A DNA stretch of 64,000 bases from Athripsodes cinereus (GCA_947579605.1 OX388314.1:28178948-28242947); one strand, 5' to 3'. Shown: positions 20,065 through 31,110, counted from the first letter of the stretch. Notes: a model not told the origin generated them from the letters alone. Numbers and translations are program-made.

Positions 20065-21431
20065 TTTTTTTTTTTTTTAATGAACTAAACATATTGGAGA
20101 TCACCTCCTGCAGTTTTAACGATGTACTCTCCTATAGTTCGAGGTCTAATTTGACCCGGTCGTTTCCATCTTGCCATAATGAAATTATCTATCTCATCGG
20201 GCAGCTGGCCTCCGCCCACCTCCTCAATGTACTGGAACCAGTCAAATGCAGTATCTGTAATCGGCATACCTCCAAGGTCTTCCAGAGCAAGTTCTTCTTT
20301 TTGTGCGTTCATCAGATCATACTCGTTCTTCCTAGCTAAAGGTATAAGAACTGATTGTAATTTGATTACTTTAAGATGCGCGAAGGCCATCAATTTGGCG
20401 TAAGTAAGTATGGCCGAGCTGACCACCCCTTCTGGTAGTCTAGAATTTAGTGATCTATCCGAGAAGTAGGTGGCGCACACAAGATGAATTAAGCAGTGGA
20501 GTCTGGGATTGATCAAAGCGGAATATGGTGATTTTTTCACTAGGCCTAGGTCGGAAAGATAGGGTGTGTAAGAGGACGCTTTATGGGTCTCTTGTCCCTT
20601 CTTCATAATTTGACGGAGTTCCTTTTTAAGCGACTGCACTCCGCACCAGTCTATGATATGGTCTGGCTGCCTTTCCAAGAGCTCACTGATGTACCTTATG
20701 CTGGAGAGTATTGAGCAGTCTTTGTACCTCGAGCCCAGTGTGCAAATCCTGAGTATAGCTATATTACTATCCCCGAATATTTCAACAAAGTTGTCAATAG
20801 CTGCAACAGTCTTTCTGTAGTCCGGATTGTTAGCCCAATCTGTTAGCTTAACGAATAATGTGTCCAACCTATCTTGGACACTCTCTGGTTTGCCTAGAAT
20901 CTTTAATTGTTCTCTAATTCGTCTTATCAATAGGGTGGTGTAGTTGTTGTGTATAATTGGAAGTAAACGGTATGGAGACAGGAATAACACTGCCAACCAC
21001 TTATGATCCTTTTCACCTATGGATGCCCCTGCTGCTGAGTCATTGAGAATAACCTGTTTATCATGGACACGGAAAAATGATAAGGGATTGACCGGTGTTT
21101 CCTTTTTCAAGGTTCTATTGAATGATGACCATGTTTCTCTTAGTGGAAGAGATTCCACTTCGATGAATCTGTGCAAGAATGCTAGTGTCGAATCCAGCCG
21201 CAAATTTCCAACCGCAAGTTGATTATATAATATCTTGGCAAGGTCGTTTAGATTATGAGATGCATCAATGTACCGCACAAATGGAGGTTTTTCGTTGTTC
21301 AATTCTCTAAAATAGTCGGATGGATAATTTGGTGCACCTTTTGCTTCCGGAATGCCCAGATTAAAAGTTTCATTTACATCTCCATCTATGAAGACATAAT
21401 CCTGACCGACTGATCCAAATCCGGTTGCCAT
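20065..21431 (-). CDS. Endogenous rhabdovirus-like nucleoprotein, intact 448-codon frame with A-tail
   Basis: A single uninterrupted minus-strand frame, ATG at 21431, stop TAG at 20087-20085. Its 448 codons match the usual length of rhabdovirus nucleoproteins. Family features in order: a variable N-terminal half, the RNA-binding-core motif LGSRYKDC near residue 236, IIDWC about 30 residues later, YTPYLSDLGL, then KKSPYSALINPRLHC, and a C-terminal part ending GGDLQYV. Six bases after the stop there is a run of 14 A (T20065-T20078 on plus), indicating insertion of a polyadenylated viral mRNA. No TSD was found. The nucleoprotein normally coats viral RNA; whether this host copy is expressed is unknown. 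A paralogous C-terminal piece is at 13668-14047. No stop or frameshift was seen, so it is either recent or under selection. Genus cannot be told from sequence alone. Confidence 0.85.
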
Positions 21432-21782
21432 TTTATGTAATGAATATAAGTAATATGATTTTAAATAATTATAATAAGATTAATGTAAAATTAAAAAATA
21501 AAAAAACTTTTTTACAAGTTACGTCTAGTACAAGATATGTTTTTGTTGAGATAAGTTATTATGATCAATTTTTTCCTATTGAATGATGGTATGTATGTGA
21601 GAGCTTGTAAATTACTTTGGGTATTTTAGTTTACACTTAACACATATATAGGTATACTGGAACTTTGTTAAAGAAAAAAAACAATATTACTAGTTAACTT
21701 ATATTTTGTAAATATTTTTCATTAATAAATTGTACACCAAAGTCACAAACATTTACTTATGGACAATACATAAGTACTTCCT
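21432..21782. other. AT-rich spacer upstream of the intact EVE
   Basis: Contains the putative short viral leader just above the ATG and otherwise AT-rich DNA with no gene. The direct repeat needed to mark the 5' edge of the insertion is not visible. Confidence 0.4.
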
Positions 21783-22240
21783 ATGTACTTATTATTATTA
21801 TTATTATATTATGGGGTATGGTATGCACCGCGACCTATAAGATCTATTGTACTCCCCCTACTTAGCTTTCCCGGTGTTACCAGTCAAAGCGAACCCTCAA
21901 GTCCTAGACATTTTATTACACGCCGATATCCCAGCGCCCTGGAAGTATCGATAGAGTCGTACGACCGTTTCCTCTAGATCGTATCGGTATCCCAGCGCCC
22001 TGGAAGTACGGATAGGCAGGAGAGTACACTCGTAGCTCAAGCTTGTTTCAATATCCTAGCGCCCTAGAAGTATTGTTACTTGATGGAGTACACACGTAAT
22101 CTGCCTGTCCAGTGACCGGTAGAGTCATTATATAGTCTACCGGGATGAGACGGGAACAGGGCTTGTGTGCGAAAGAGTACATGCGGCGTACGGTGGGAAG
22201 AGATGCGCACTAGGCATTAGTATCCGTGCGTTACAAGCTT
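21783..22240 (-). mobile_element. LINE 3' end with ATA tail and three 21-bp internal repeats
   Basis: 21800-21925 is nearly the same as 30560-30660 and encodes, on minus, LGLEGSL followed after a stop by TPGKLSRGSTIDLIGRG. A (TTA)n run at 21789-21806 is the element tail. Beyond the shared part, a 21-bp unit (TATCCCAGCGCCCTGGAAGTA and variants) occurs at 21927-21947, 21988-22008 and 22052-22072. No gene is intact. Confidence 0.6.
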
Positions 22241-22534
22241 TTATTTATTTATAAATAAAAAAACAAAATATGGGAGCATGTTGACTTCATTACGTGAATT
22301 CATAGCAAAGTCCCGTTTGGCAATGTTGATTGAATCGTAAGCTATGCGGTGAGATTCGTTGTTTGTTTTGATTAATGTGTGTGCGTTGGTGAAATCAAAA
22401 TTAGTTTTTTTTTTATTTCTAACATCCACCTGGTGTTCTGCGATTCTATGTGTAACTTGCCGATTTATTCCGATATATACCTTGTCGCAATCCGAGCAAC
22501 CAATTTCATATATCCCCTGATGTTCATTGGGCAT
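22241..22534 (-). pseudogene. Penelope-like GIY-YIG endonuclease fragment, second element
   Basis: An open 97-codon minus-strand frame: HQGIYEIGCSDCDKVYIG (GIY-YIG start with the PLE-specific C-x2-C), then HRIAEHQ (the catalytic Arg region), then NFDFTNAHTLI and NINI..RDFAMNSR. It is the endonuclease part only. It differs from the copy at 15150-15215, so it is a second PLE lineage. The RT part is not found nearby. Confidence 0.8.
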
Positions 22535-22914
22535 TTTATCTGTAGGAAGAGAAAGTGTATTTCCTATTTTTCTGTCTGCATTGAATACAGTGATATTTAA
22601 TTTTATTGATATATAATTTTAAATATTTATTAGACAAATGCTGAAACACTATCTTTACATAAACAATCTCAAAGAGTAAATCTTACTTCTTACACTGTCT
22701 TATGAGCTTTCATATTTTCAGGCTATGTTTTGATCTTGTGCACATATTTCGTTTTGAAACTTAAATTGAACTCGCTGTAAAATATTTTTGAGTACATATC
22801 TAAATTTGCAGGAGTTTAATTTTTTCTCTGACAATCGCTTGTGTAATCTCTGTGCAATTGCGCTAGTGTTTTACCACCTTTTCCGTTACAGCCTTTTCCG
22901 TTCAGTTTCTTTGC

Positions 22915-23000
22915 AACGATTGTGTCACTTCTTCCCACGAAATTCCTAAAGCCATAATGTCATTGTCATAGGAAGAGTATAATGTGAAAAAGGGGCATCT
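22915..23000 (-). mobile_element. LINE 3' coding end (SWEEVTQ family), fragment
   Basis: Minus strand encodes SYDNDIMALGISWEEVTQ. The same box is at 44394-44546 ([21 protein letters not shown]) and 48265-48357. It is a short 3'-terminal RT relic. Confidence 0.55.
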
Positions 23001-23045
23001 AGATTGTCGCAATCCTTTCGATAAATTGCCACATGTAACTGAATC

Positions 23046-23487
23046 TCAACAATTATTTATCCCTTGATTATTATCCGTAATATCTTCATTTAATGTTCTC
23101 TGCTCATCAAAATCATCCGGAGCTGAACTAGATGAAGTAATACTCGAATCAGAAGAACTGCTTGAATCAGATTCATAATTTGGATCTTTTTTTTTGAAAT
23201 ATACCACATAATAATTTAGGTATTTATTTTTTATGTATACAAGACAACAATTCAATTATAAAACATTAAAATGACTTGAAATTTTACAAAAAACAAAATT
23301 TGGCCCCAGACAGCATTATAGAGCTGGTATTAGCTTTATCCGAATCATCCCCATCCTCCGAAAATGAGTTGTCTATTGGGTCAATATTTACATCCATAAA
23401 ATCCTTTGATGTGCCATTAAATTCTCGATTGAGTTTTGATAACAACTCCTCAACTTGGTTTTCTTGTTCTGAAAATACATGAAGCAA
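23046..23487 (-). CDS. Possible two-exon acidic/Ser-rich protein fragment
   Basis: Two open minus-strand stretches: 23487-23284 (67 codons from ATG, with EELLSKLNREFNGTSKDF and an Asp/Ser-rich end) and 23255-23046 (Ser/Asp/Glu tract SDSSSSSDSSITSSSS, stop at 23046). A GT at the end of the first and a polypyrimidine-AG before DPNYESD would permit splicing. Acidic Ser-rich starts occur in transposase N-termini and in nuclear proteins; no domain identifies this one. It lies between PLE and TIR elements. Confidence 0.3.
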
Positions 23488-23768
23488 CTAAGTTGAAGTG
23501 CAATGTGAAATCTAGTATTATGACTTCAATTTACACTGACCAAGTGAGCAAAAATTGACTCAAGTTATAATAAGCGCGTTAATAAATGCAGAGAGTAACG
23601 AACGTGGTGTAGCATGTAAGTGCTACAGATATCGTAGGATCGATAAGTCTGTGCATCCCTGCTCTACTCGGACCAATACAGCTTTTAGCTTTAGTTTAAA
23701 ACAACACATTCACAACAGTGTTTTCGCCTTCATCGCATGTCACGTTAAATATGTCTATGTTTGTATGT

Positions 23769-24305
23769 ATCGATGGTATAAAGCACAAAAGACACATGTC
23801 CACATTTGACACTTTCAAGAAAACTGGTTTTTAAAGTTTGAGATTCTCAATTAATTCACTAACTTCAAATTAATACAGAAGGTGTTAAAAATCATAATCT
23901 TTGTTCTCTTTTAATGTCATTTATTACTTATTTTTTATTATATTTTTAACCAGAATGTCAAGAATCAGCATTTTTAGATGATGGTCATGGACATGAGTTT
24001 GGAAGTGCAGCTCACGGAGACTTTTGGGATGCGTTTATGCGTGCACAGATGACACATTTCCGTCCTAGATGGGACATGTGTTTTTTAGAATCTTCATATT
24101 TTACGTGACATGTTGCATCTGTGCACAAAACAAGGTTCATTTGTGGACATGTGACATTTGGTTTTTATTTAATATTTCAATAATGACATTAAGATTGTTG
24201 GTAATATTTTGTCAGGACATAGATGGCGTTGCAACCGATCTTGTACATGTATTAACTCATTTTACCTAAAATGTGGACATGTGTCTTGTGCTTTATACCA
24301 TCGAT
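23769..24305. mobile_element. Terminal-inverted-repeat element, about 537 bp
   Basis: The left end 23769-23807 and right end 24269-24305 are inverted repeats (ATCGATGGTATAAAGCACAA...), 39 and 37 bp, differing by a 2-nt indel. Internally ACATGTCC and GCACAGATG words also recur in inverted orientation. No transposase is visible, so this is a non-autonomous MITE-like element. The palindromic ATCGAT ends make the exact target duplication ambiguous. Confidence 0.75.
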
Positions 24306-25865
24306 ATATTCATAAATAAAAGGGAGGAAAGGAGGAGAAGGGAATAGATTAACGCTTGTTGGGTTACCGAGAGTGGGATAAGTGATGTCTCTGTCTACTT
24401 TTGAATATTTTCTCATACTGTCATTAGAATAATAAATAAAACACTTGTTAATAAACAATGATAATGATATATTTACATGTATGAATTATAATTTCACAAA
24501 GTGCATATCCATATGACATCCATATTATTATTATTTTTTTATTGTTATTACATATTAATTATTTTCATTAGATTTGTATCAGTATCCCTGTGTTCCGACA
24601 GGCAACAACAATAATACTAATTGTATATTATATTTAAACTGATCGGAACCATGGACTCTATATGAACTAATGCAATGAAATGTCACAATTTAAACTTCAA
24701 GATTGACAAAAAATGTTATTTAATTCATTAATATTTAATACCTACTTTTAGAGAATCACAAAATTAGTTATGTAAACAAATGTTTCAACGCTGTACAGTT
24801 AGTTACTTTGTGTAATTTTTTTGTTTTTTTTTTTATCATATTGTTTTTATTATTTTTTTCATTTAAATGGTTGGCTGTGGAAGAAGAATTTGTGTAGTTT
24901 ACTTTTTTTAGTTTTGGTTGCAAATTTTTTCTAGACTGGATTGCATGAATAAAATATAGGTATACTTGGCAAAACAATAAAAAAAATATTATAATGTAGA
25001 TGATAAAATTATTAAAAATATAATACAATAACAAATTGAATGTTTGATATTTAGTTAAAATAAAAGGTGAAGCTAAAATGATAGTGAGTATAATATAATA
25101 GATATGTACACAATAGATCTTATATGCATTCTAGCAATAAACTCTCCTTCTGTACATTGAATTTTGAATTGAACATAAAACTGATATTTTTATGATACTT
25201 TGTTGATTTGAAATATTGAACCAATGTACAGTGAAGAATAAAATAAATTAATCGTAGTCCACTTTCATTTGTTGTCATTAATTTTGAAGAAAATTCTATT
25301 TCCGTTAAAAAATATATTAAATTTTGACATTTCATTGCATTTGTATTTTTAAATTGTTTGGCTGCTAAATATGTATATAATAATCTGTTATATTATTTTG
25401 TATATATAAACCAATTGCAGATAATGAGCTGAATGAAATTGTAACATATTATATTACTGGGTGTACATACTACCTACATATTTATATTGAAATAACAATT
25501 GAAATAAACATTACATATTATAAAAATGCAATGAACATAGTGTAAATAAGTTTTATAAATGTGTTGAATAAACTGACCTTTTTTACAATTATCTAACTTG
25601 TTTTTCTTACAATTTTTTTTATGAAATTCAATAGTCCTGTCACTATGATTGTGGAATGAAACTAAAAATTTAGTGTTTTATAATTTTTTATCACAGCCGT
25701 TTACAATATCAAACAATCATGTTATGAAAATAAAGAAAAACTTTAAAAATACATCAAGAAACTCCAGGAGATATAGGTGAACAACATTTTTGTGAAGGTA
25801 ACATTTTCTTTTGAAATTTTTAAATACGGTAGGAATGTTTCTACCACAACCACTTTACCTTCACA
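24306..25865. other. AT-rich stretch without recognised genes
   Basis: Only short AT-biased frames; no domain, splice-coherent exon or clear repeat seen. Confidence 0.6.
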
Positions 25866-25867
25866 GC

Positions 25868-25992
25868 ATGCTCCATAAATGGAATAACCTGCGGACAATT
25901 ACATGTAATGACATGCTAATTGTTCTTTTTGTGCCAATAAAAGAATAAGACATTCAGGAAGGATGGCATGTCTCATCGGTGAATCGTAAATA
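25868..25992 (-). repeat. Dispersed ~230-bp family, partial copy
   Basis: Minus orientation; contains ATTGGCACAAAAAG and the ACATGCCATCCTTCCTGAAT core (CTGAATGTCTTA box). It lies head-to-head with the next copy. Confidence 0.7.
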
Positions 25993-26009
25993 TTGATTAT
26001 TTAATACAT

Positions 26010-26640
26010 GAGGTTTCCTACTCTTTTTTGGAAGTTTTCAAGTGCCCTGTAAAAGGCAGGGGTTTGTAAAATCTTGTGTATGTTACAGTAAACATTTATA
26101 ACTCAGTGATGAGGCATACCGACCATCTTGAATGCCTGATTTTTATTATTGGCACGAAGAGAATGATATTAATGTTTATGATAAAATTGAAAAAAATACA
26201 CAATATGTAGTTAACTTCCAAATGACTTTTATTAACTTCACGTACTTAGTAATCGGAGACTCTCGACTCCATCATCAGGCGATTAGTAAAAAGTGAAATC
26301 TTGTTCGAGAGAATTTTATAGAAAAAGATTTTTTCTATGAAAATATCGTTTTTTATTCGGATATTTTAAACGAAAATGTCAATAAAAAAAGACTGTTTGG
26401 GCAACAGAACTCTTGTGGATTGTTTATAATGAAACATTTGTTATGAAAGATTAATTACTCGAGTTGAACCTGAAATTACGAACAAAAGTCACGTCATCAA
26501 AGTCTCAAAGATCAACAGTTTTTTCAATTTTATCTTGAAATGGACTTCCAACAAGTACCTTCGGTCAACAACATTAATATTTTAATGTTTATGATTTGCA
26601 GTTAGTGTGCTGGCTACCTCGTTTGTGGGATATGTTATGA
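26010..26640 (+). repeat. Dispersed ~230-bp family copy split by a 399-bp insertion
   Basis: The left part 26010-26168 has GTGCCCTGTAAAAGGCAGG and GATGAGGCATACCGACCATC. The tail resumes at 26596 with CTGGCTACCTCGTTTGTGGG and ATATGTTATGAT. Between lies 26183-26581, flanked by identical 14-bp TTAATGTTTATGAT at 26169-26182 and 26582-26595, a clear TSD. The insert contains TCGACTCCATCATCAGGCG, similar to PLE/LINE ends, but has no coding sequence. Confidence 0.75.
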
Positions 26641-27289
26641 TTTTATTGTGGTAACTAAACAATAATGGGTACAAATTTGAAAATTGTAATAACAATTTTC
26701 TTCCAGCTTTTCAGAAATTTTTGAAGCTCATAATATCACCCAATTTGAACATGAAACATAAATATGGAATTTCATGATGTAAAAAATCAAAGATAACACA
26801 ATTTTCAACTAATGGTTTGGAAAATAATAGAAAAAAATTATAAGTGTTAGTATTAATCATAGGTTTTAGAAATTCAAAAGATTTGATTGCATCTACATGG
26901 TAACAATTTCTGCGAGTATAATTTAAATTCCAAATAACACTGTATGTTACAATTCACTTTGTTTTTCCCAGCCACGGTAAAATCAAATCCCGTCGACTGA
27001 GTCAGAAACAATATTGAAAAATAAAAAAAAACATTTTTCAATTATCAGGACTGAAATCGATCGATCGGGAGTGATAAAAAGCAAAGTGAAAAGTAACAAT
27101 AGTCAGTCATTGAGCAATACTTATTTACTTTCAATAACACACAACAAAATGTCTATTTTATTTTAAAGTAATCATTTTTACATTTGAAAAGATATCGTTT
27201 AACCCATTAGGTGCCAAAGTTTAACATAATGTTCTTCAATTATAATCCAATAATGATTGATTTATTCATTGAATGCTATGAGAGCGTTT

Positions 27290-27455
27290 TGTAATAAAGT
27301 TATTATTCATTTCTGCATGTTTTAAATTTAACATATTTAATTCAGCGCTGAGCCATGCCACCCATCCACTTCTATTGTGCATGGAGAGGACTACTTGCAT
27401 GTTTATCTTATAAAACTAGTCCATTGACTAACCCACTTGTAGGAAATGCAACGAT
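27290..27455 (+). repeat. Dispersed ~230-bp family, diverged copy
   Basis: Contains AGCCATGCCACCCATCC, GAGAGGACTACTTGCATG and a decayed tail ACCCACTTGTAGG. Sequence between 26640 and 27290 is AT-rich with no gene recognised. Confidence 0.6.
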
Positions 27456-27692
27456 GACACAAATAAATAAAAATAATTGAGTGAAAGTGAGTTTTAAGGA
27501 ACATGAAAAATCCCTTCAGATTTGAGCTGTTAAGTGCAAAAAAAGCAGACATGGTCGCACTGAGCAATATGCGACTATTGTCAGGCAACCCACATTCTGA
27601 GACTATAGCCAGTCTACTGATCACTTCGGTATAAGTTTATTTTTTGTTTATCTCCATATTATCTAATAACAAAGTTATACAATCTTTCAAAC

Positions 27693-27770
27693 GAGTTAAC
27701 ATGTTTAACATTTATATTTTCCAAAGTCAAAACTGACTTTGGAAAATATAAATGTTAAACATGTTAACTC
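27693..27770. repeat. Perfect 37-bp inverted repeat with 4-nt spacer
   Basis: Arms 27693-27729 and 27734-27770 are exact reverse complements, spacer AAAC. This is an extended hairpin in AT-rich DNA, not inside any identified element. Confidence 0.92.
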
Positions 27771-27956
27771 TGAAGACCCCAAAAGGTTAAACGAAATAAT
27801 AAAGAGTTTTTTTATGAGGCGTATAGGATCACATAGATATAATAATAAAAAATTATCAAGACCATAGTAAATGTAGTAAGAAACTTACAGAAGAGAGAAT
27901 TTAATAAAATTTACTGCAAACAGAATCAATATAATATAAGCCGAGAAGTACCCGAC

Positions 27957-28180
27957 AAAGAAAGGTTTCTCACTCATTTCTGCAAGTTATCCAGTATCCT
28001 GTACAAGGAGGGGCAGAAAAAAGACATTTTGCATCCTAAATTCAGCAATGAGGTGTGCATCCCAACCTACATGTTTTAATTTTTATTAGCACAGAGAGAA
28101 CAGCTTGCTTGTTTATTACATGCAGCTGGTCTGCTGGCTACTCCACGATACGCCGTGATGGTTTAGTTGTTTATTTATTA
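27957..28180 (+). repeat. Dispersed ~230-bp family, near-complete copy
   Basis: Spans AAAGGTTTCTCACTC at the left, GCAATGAGGTGTGCATCCC in the middle, and CTGGCTACTCCACGATACGC/CGTGATGG at the right end. It serves with 53475-53705 as the best copy for a consensus. Confidence 0.75.
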
Positions 28181-28199
28181 TTGCAGAATGTTCTGTTTA

Positions 28200-28755
28200 A
28201 TGAATGTTTTGGAAGACAAAAATAGAAAAAATGGTTTGGACATGTGTGTTCAAAGGATGGCAAAGAAAATATATTTCTCTCAAAAAAGGGTATGAAAATG
28301 CATTATGAATCAAATTATCAAATAGTTAGAAAATTGTATGAGAAATCATAGAATGAATGTGGAGAAAGCGAAAGAAGTATGTGAGGATAAAACAATATGA
28401 TCGTGCCTCACAGAACTTTGCCCCTTGACTCAACCACTAGAAGATCTCTGCGCTCTTCGGAACTGGCTGTGAATAGACTTACTGAGCCCAATAGAGCCGG
28501 TAAGTCTAACTTCTATGAGAGGGCCTTTGGTGTTGTTGGACCAGTTATGTGGAATCGCCTACCGGTGCTACTGAGAGATAGTCAGACAGTCACTAGCTTC
28601 AGAAGCAAATTTAAAACTGAACTCTTCACTGGCGCCCTTGAGACAGTCTAGGGACTGTTCGGCATCAAAAATAAAATAAAATCATCATCATCATCATGAT
28701 GTTCCGTTTTCTCTGCCTACCTCACTTGGGACGTAGCATGAGAATTTAGTATGTT
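28200..28755 (+). mobile_element. LINE 3' end (MNVEEAKEVC family), interrupted by an L2-like 3' end
   Basis: 28200-28391 carries decayed coding ending MNVEKAKEVCEDK. The sequence resumes at about 28696 with GTTCCGTTTTCTCTGCCTACC, the stop-proximal end of the same family. Between them lies the L2-like fragment 28397-28695. ATGAT borders both sides, a possible 5-bp duplication. Confidence 0.7.
28397..28695 (+). mobile_element. L2/CR1-like LINE 3' end with (ATC)n tail
   Basis: 84 open codons: TTRRSLRSSELAVNRL, then AFGVVGPVMWNRLPVLLRD and FRSKFKTELFTG. The 'A..LWN.LP..LR......FK..LKT.LF' wording is the standard C-terminus of CR1/L2/Rex elements. It ends in ATAAAATAAAATC and (ATC)4, the microsatellite tail usual for L2. 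It is inserted in another LINE relic. Confidence 0.85.
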
Positions 28756-28759
28756 ATAG

Positions 28760-30010
28760 TAGCAGAGAATGGATAAAATTTTAACATTGTTGCAACCCTG
28801 ATTCCTGTCATTTTATCCTTGTAAAATAAGTATTATCTCATGTTACCTTGACCTGCACTTGTCAGTTCAATGGAAATTAAATGACATAAATTATAATATA
28901 AAGAGATATATTAAGGTAATACAACGTTGAGATCTGTACTGTTTCTTAAAATATTACTTCGGTCTTGATTAGAGAATGAAGAAATATTGAATATTTTTGA
29001 CACCTAATAACAATAATATTAACTCATTACCTGCAACGTTCACCAAACTAAATAAGGACAACAGGAACACTATGTATAATACAGAATATGGGATGTATAT
29101 GTATAATATCATTATGTAGATATATCTGATGGTATGTGTATGTATTACATAACAACTTTATTAATATACTATTTAATTCAATATAATAACAACAATGGTA
29201 TTCATATAATAATATTATTATATACCGTAATACTAATACACATTACTTAATATACAACAATATATAACGGAGCCTCAATTATCAAACATGGTCAATTCAA
29301 AATATCAACTTAACTTTTATAAGACTTTAGTAACAAGGTGGTATGCTTGCATATTTTTACACATGAAGAATGACTAGCATTTTCATTAGGTACACGCAAT
29401 GAGATGAGAGGTTAGTATGTAATTGTTTGTAATCAATGTACATTAAAGAATGAATAAATAAATAATATGGAGAAAGAAATAATGAATTAGATAATTATTG
29501 TAAAACACAACCCATCACCGAGCTTTCAAGTAAATTAAAATTAGTAGATCAATAGGGAACATGCATGTGTGAGGAATATGAATAAATGTTATCAATTCTT
29601 ATTAATAAATATACGCTGATCACGAATATCCTAATAAGAAACCATAAAATAAAACTTTTCATTCATTATTTTCATTTTAAAAATCCATATTTTCTGTTAT
29701 TGAATTAGTCCGGTGTGACGTCGCTAGGCGCTATTTTGTATTGCCACACGTTTCACTCTTAGTACTGTTTGTAGCGCCTGATATTGTCAAATACTGCTCC
29801 GCCACGAGTGGACCTTTTTGCGGCGAAGTGTGAAAATTGCTTTTTTAAATGGTGACAAAAACCTTAAAAATGCACATTTAAAAATATAAAAAGTACCATA
29901 ATTTTTCTAATTTTCTGTACTATTTTTTGGGTTGAAAATTTTTTTTTGTGAAAGTTCCCCATTGTGCAAATGTCTTTTACACAATCAAATAAATAAAACA
30001 AATATTTTAT
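28760..30010. other. AT-rich stretch with one LINE-like tail
   Basis: No gene. Around 29405-29465 the words TTTGTAATC...GAATGAATAAATAAATAA match the tail at 32050-32095, suggesting the 3' end of another LINE. Confidence 0.45.
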
Positions 30011-30015
30011 TCTAG

Positions 30016-30357
30016 TATGTGATTTATCCATCCATGGGAGAGACGTCTTTCGTCTTGTAAGGACATTTCAATCTCTTTTCATAAAATAAGACAGTTCTAT
30101 TTTTGTTCCAGATGTTAGGGGACGTTGGCGTTCTATGAGTTTTGCTATTTTATTACTTTGTATTACGTATTTATCATATCTAATTGAATCAATCTGTGTT
30201 CTAATTGTAGTTCCCGTTTCCTGTGAAAGATGCAAATTTCTGATTTGATACAAAGTATCTGCCCTCGCTGGATGGCTGTTCATGATGTCGCGGTCTTGTT
30301 CAGAGTGACAATGTCCTAACAAGACGAAAGACTTCTCTCTCGTGAATAAATCACATA
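30016..30357. mobile_element. Inverted-repeat element with an enclosed 84-codon frame
   Basis: The left arm 30016-30067 and right arm 30310-30357 are imperfect inverted repeats (TATGTGATTTAT ..., TCTTTCGTCTTGT ...), roughly 80% by eye. The unit between is 242 bp and contains an open minus-strand frame 30322-30068 (LGHCHSEQDRDIMNSHPARA ..., ending YFMKRD) with no recognised domain. It could be a MITE or a folded-back relic of a PLE/LINE. Confidence 0.55.
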
Positions 30358-30549
30358 GTCGAATAAATTTATTTCATTATGGAATTTTACTACCAAAATA
30401 TTGACACACGGAATGAAGTATTTTATTCAGTTAAGCTACTTATTTGTGAATGGCAATCTTTTTACTAATTTTCTATCCAACACAACATATACCAGTTAAA
30501 AAGTTGAAGAGATTTGCGTTCCTAATTGATAGATATTTTATTTTATTAG

Positions 30550-30995
30550 TTGGGGTGAAATATGCACCGCGACCTATAAGATCTATTGTACTCCCCCTAC
30601 TCAGCTTTCCCGGTGTTGCCCGTCAAAGCACACCCTCAAGTCCCAGACATCTTATGAAGTCTAGAATCTTGAGGGGATCCAAGGTGTGGAGAGACTCCAC
30701 TTCTACCCAGTGTCTACCTAGGGCTTTGATTCTTGCGAATACCACGGCATTGCATTCCGCTACGAGATGTCTCGGCCTCTTCTTCACAAAATCTACAAGT
30801 ACCGTCTTCTTCAAGTCCCAGTTTGCGTAGGTATTCCTTGAGCCTGCAGTGACCCGTTAGGAAGCTTGTTACTGCTTTGAGACTTGTTTTACTTAGGTTA
30901 GTGCATACCTTGGCTAATTGATGGATAAGGTTGGATTGCTTCCAATAATAGCCAGGTGTTTGTAAAACATCACGTATAAGGCAATAAACATCCAC
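30550..30995 (-). mobile_element. LINE 3' end with C-terminal zinc motif
   Basis: Minus strand encodes LTGHCRLKEYLRKLGL and C-R-F-C-EEEAETSRHLVAEC after a small frame change, then LDFIRCLGLEGVL and a stop. This is the RNase H-distal and CCHC zinc end seen in I-, Loa- or R1-like LINE ORF2. The 3' UTR from 30550 is nearly identical to 21800-21925, so both are copies of one family. Confidence 0.75.
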
Positions 30996-31110
30996 ACAAT
31001 TTAGTGATGAGGCATGCCACCAATCTGAATATCAGGACAATCTACATGTTCATTACTTGCAGTTAATCTCCAAGCTACCCCACTTGTGGGATATGCCGTG
31101 ATTATATATA
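30950..31110 (+). repeat. Dispersed ~230-bp family copy
   Basis: Contains GTTTGTAAAACATCACG, GTGATGAGGCATGCCACC and the right end CTACCCCACTTGTGGGATAT/GCCGTGAT. Its left end overlaps the start of the LINE at 30550-30995. Confidence 0.7.

Noticed and set aside
20179..21222. Plus-strand frames opposite the intact nucleoprotein (20179-20403, 21019-21222)
   Set aside because: Shadows of the 448-codon minus-strand viral frame.
20040..21600. TSD for the intact rhabdovirus-like insertion
   Set aside because: The sequence beyond the A run (GACGTAGTCTAA on plus) has only a scrambled partial match near 21520; not good enough to call.
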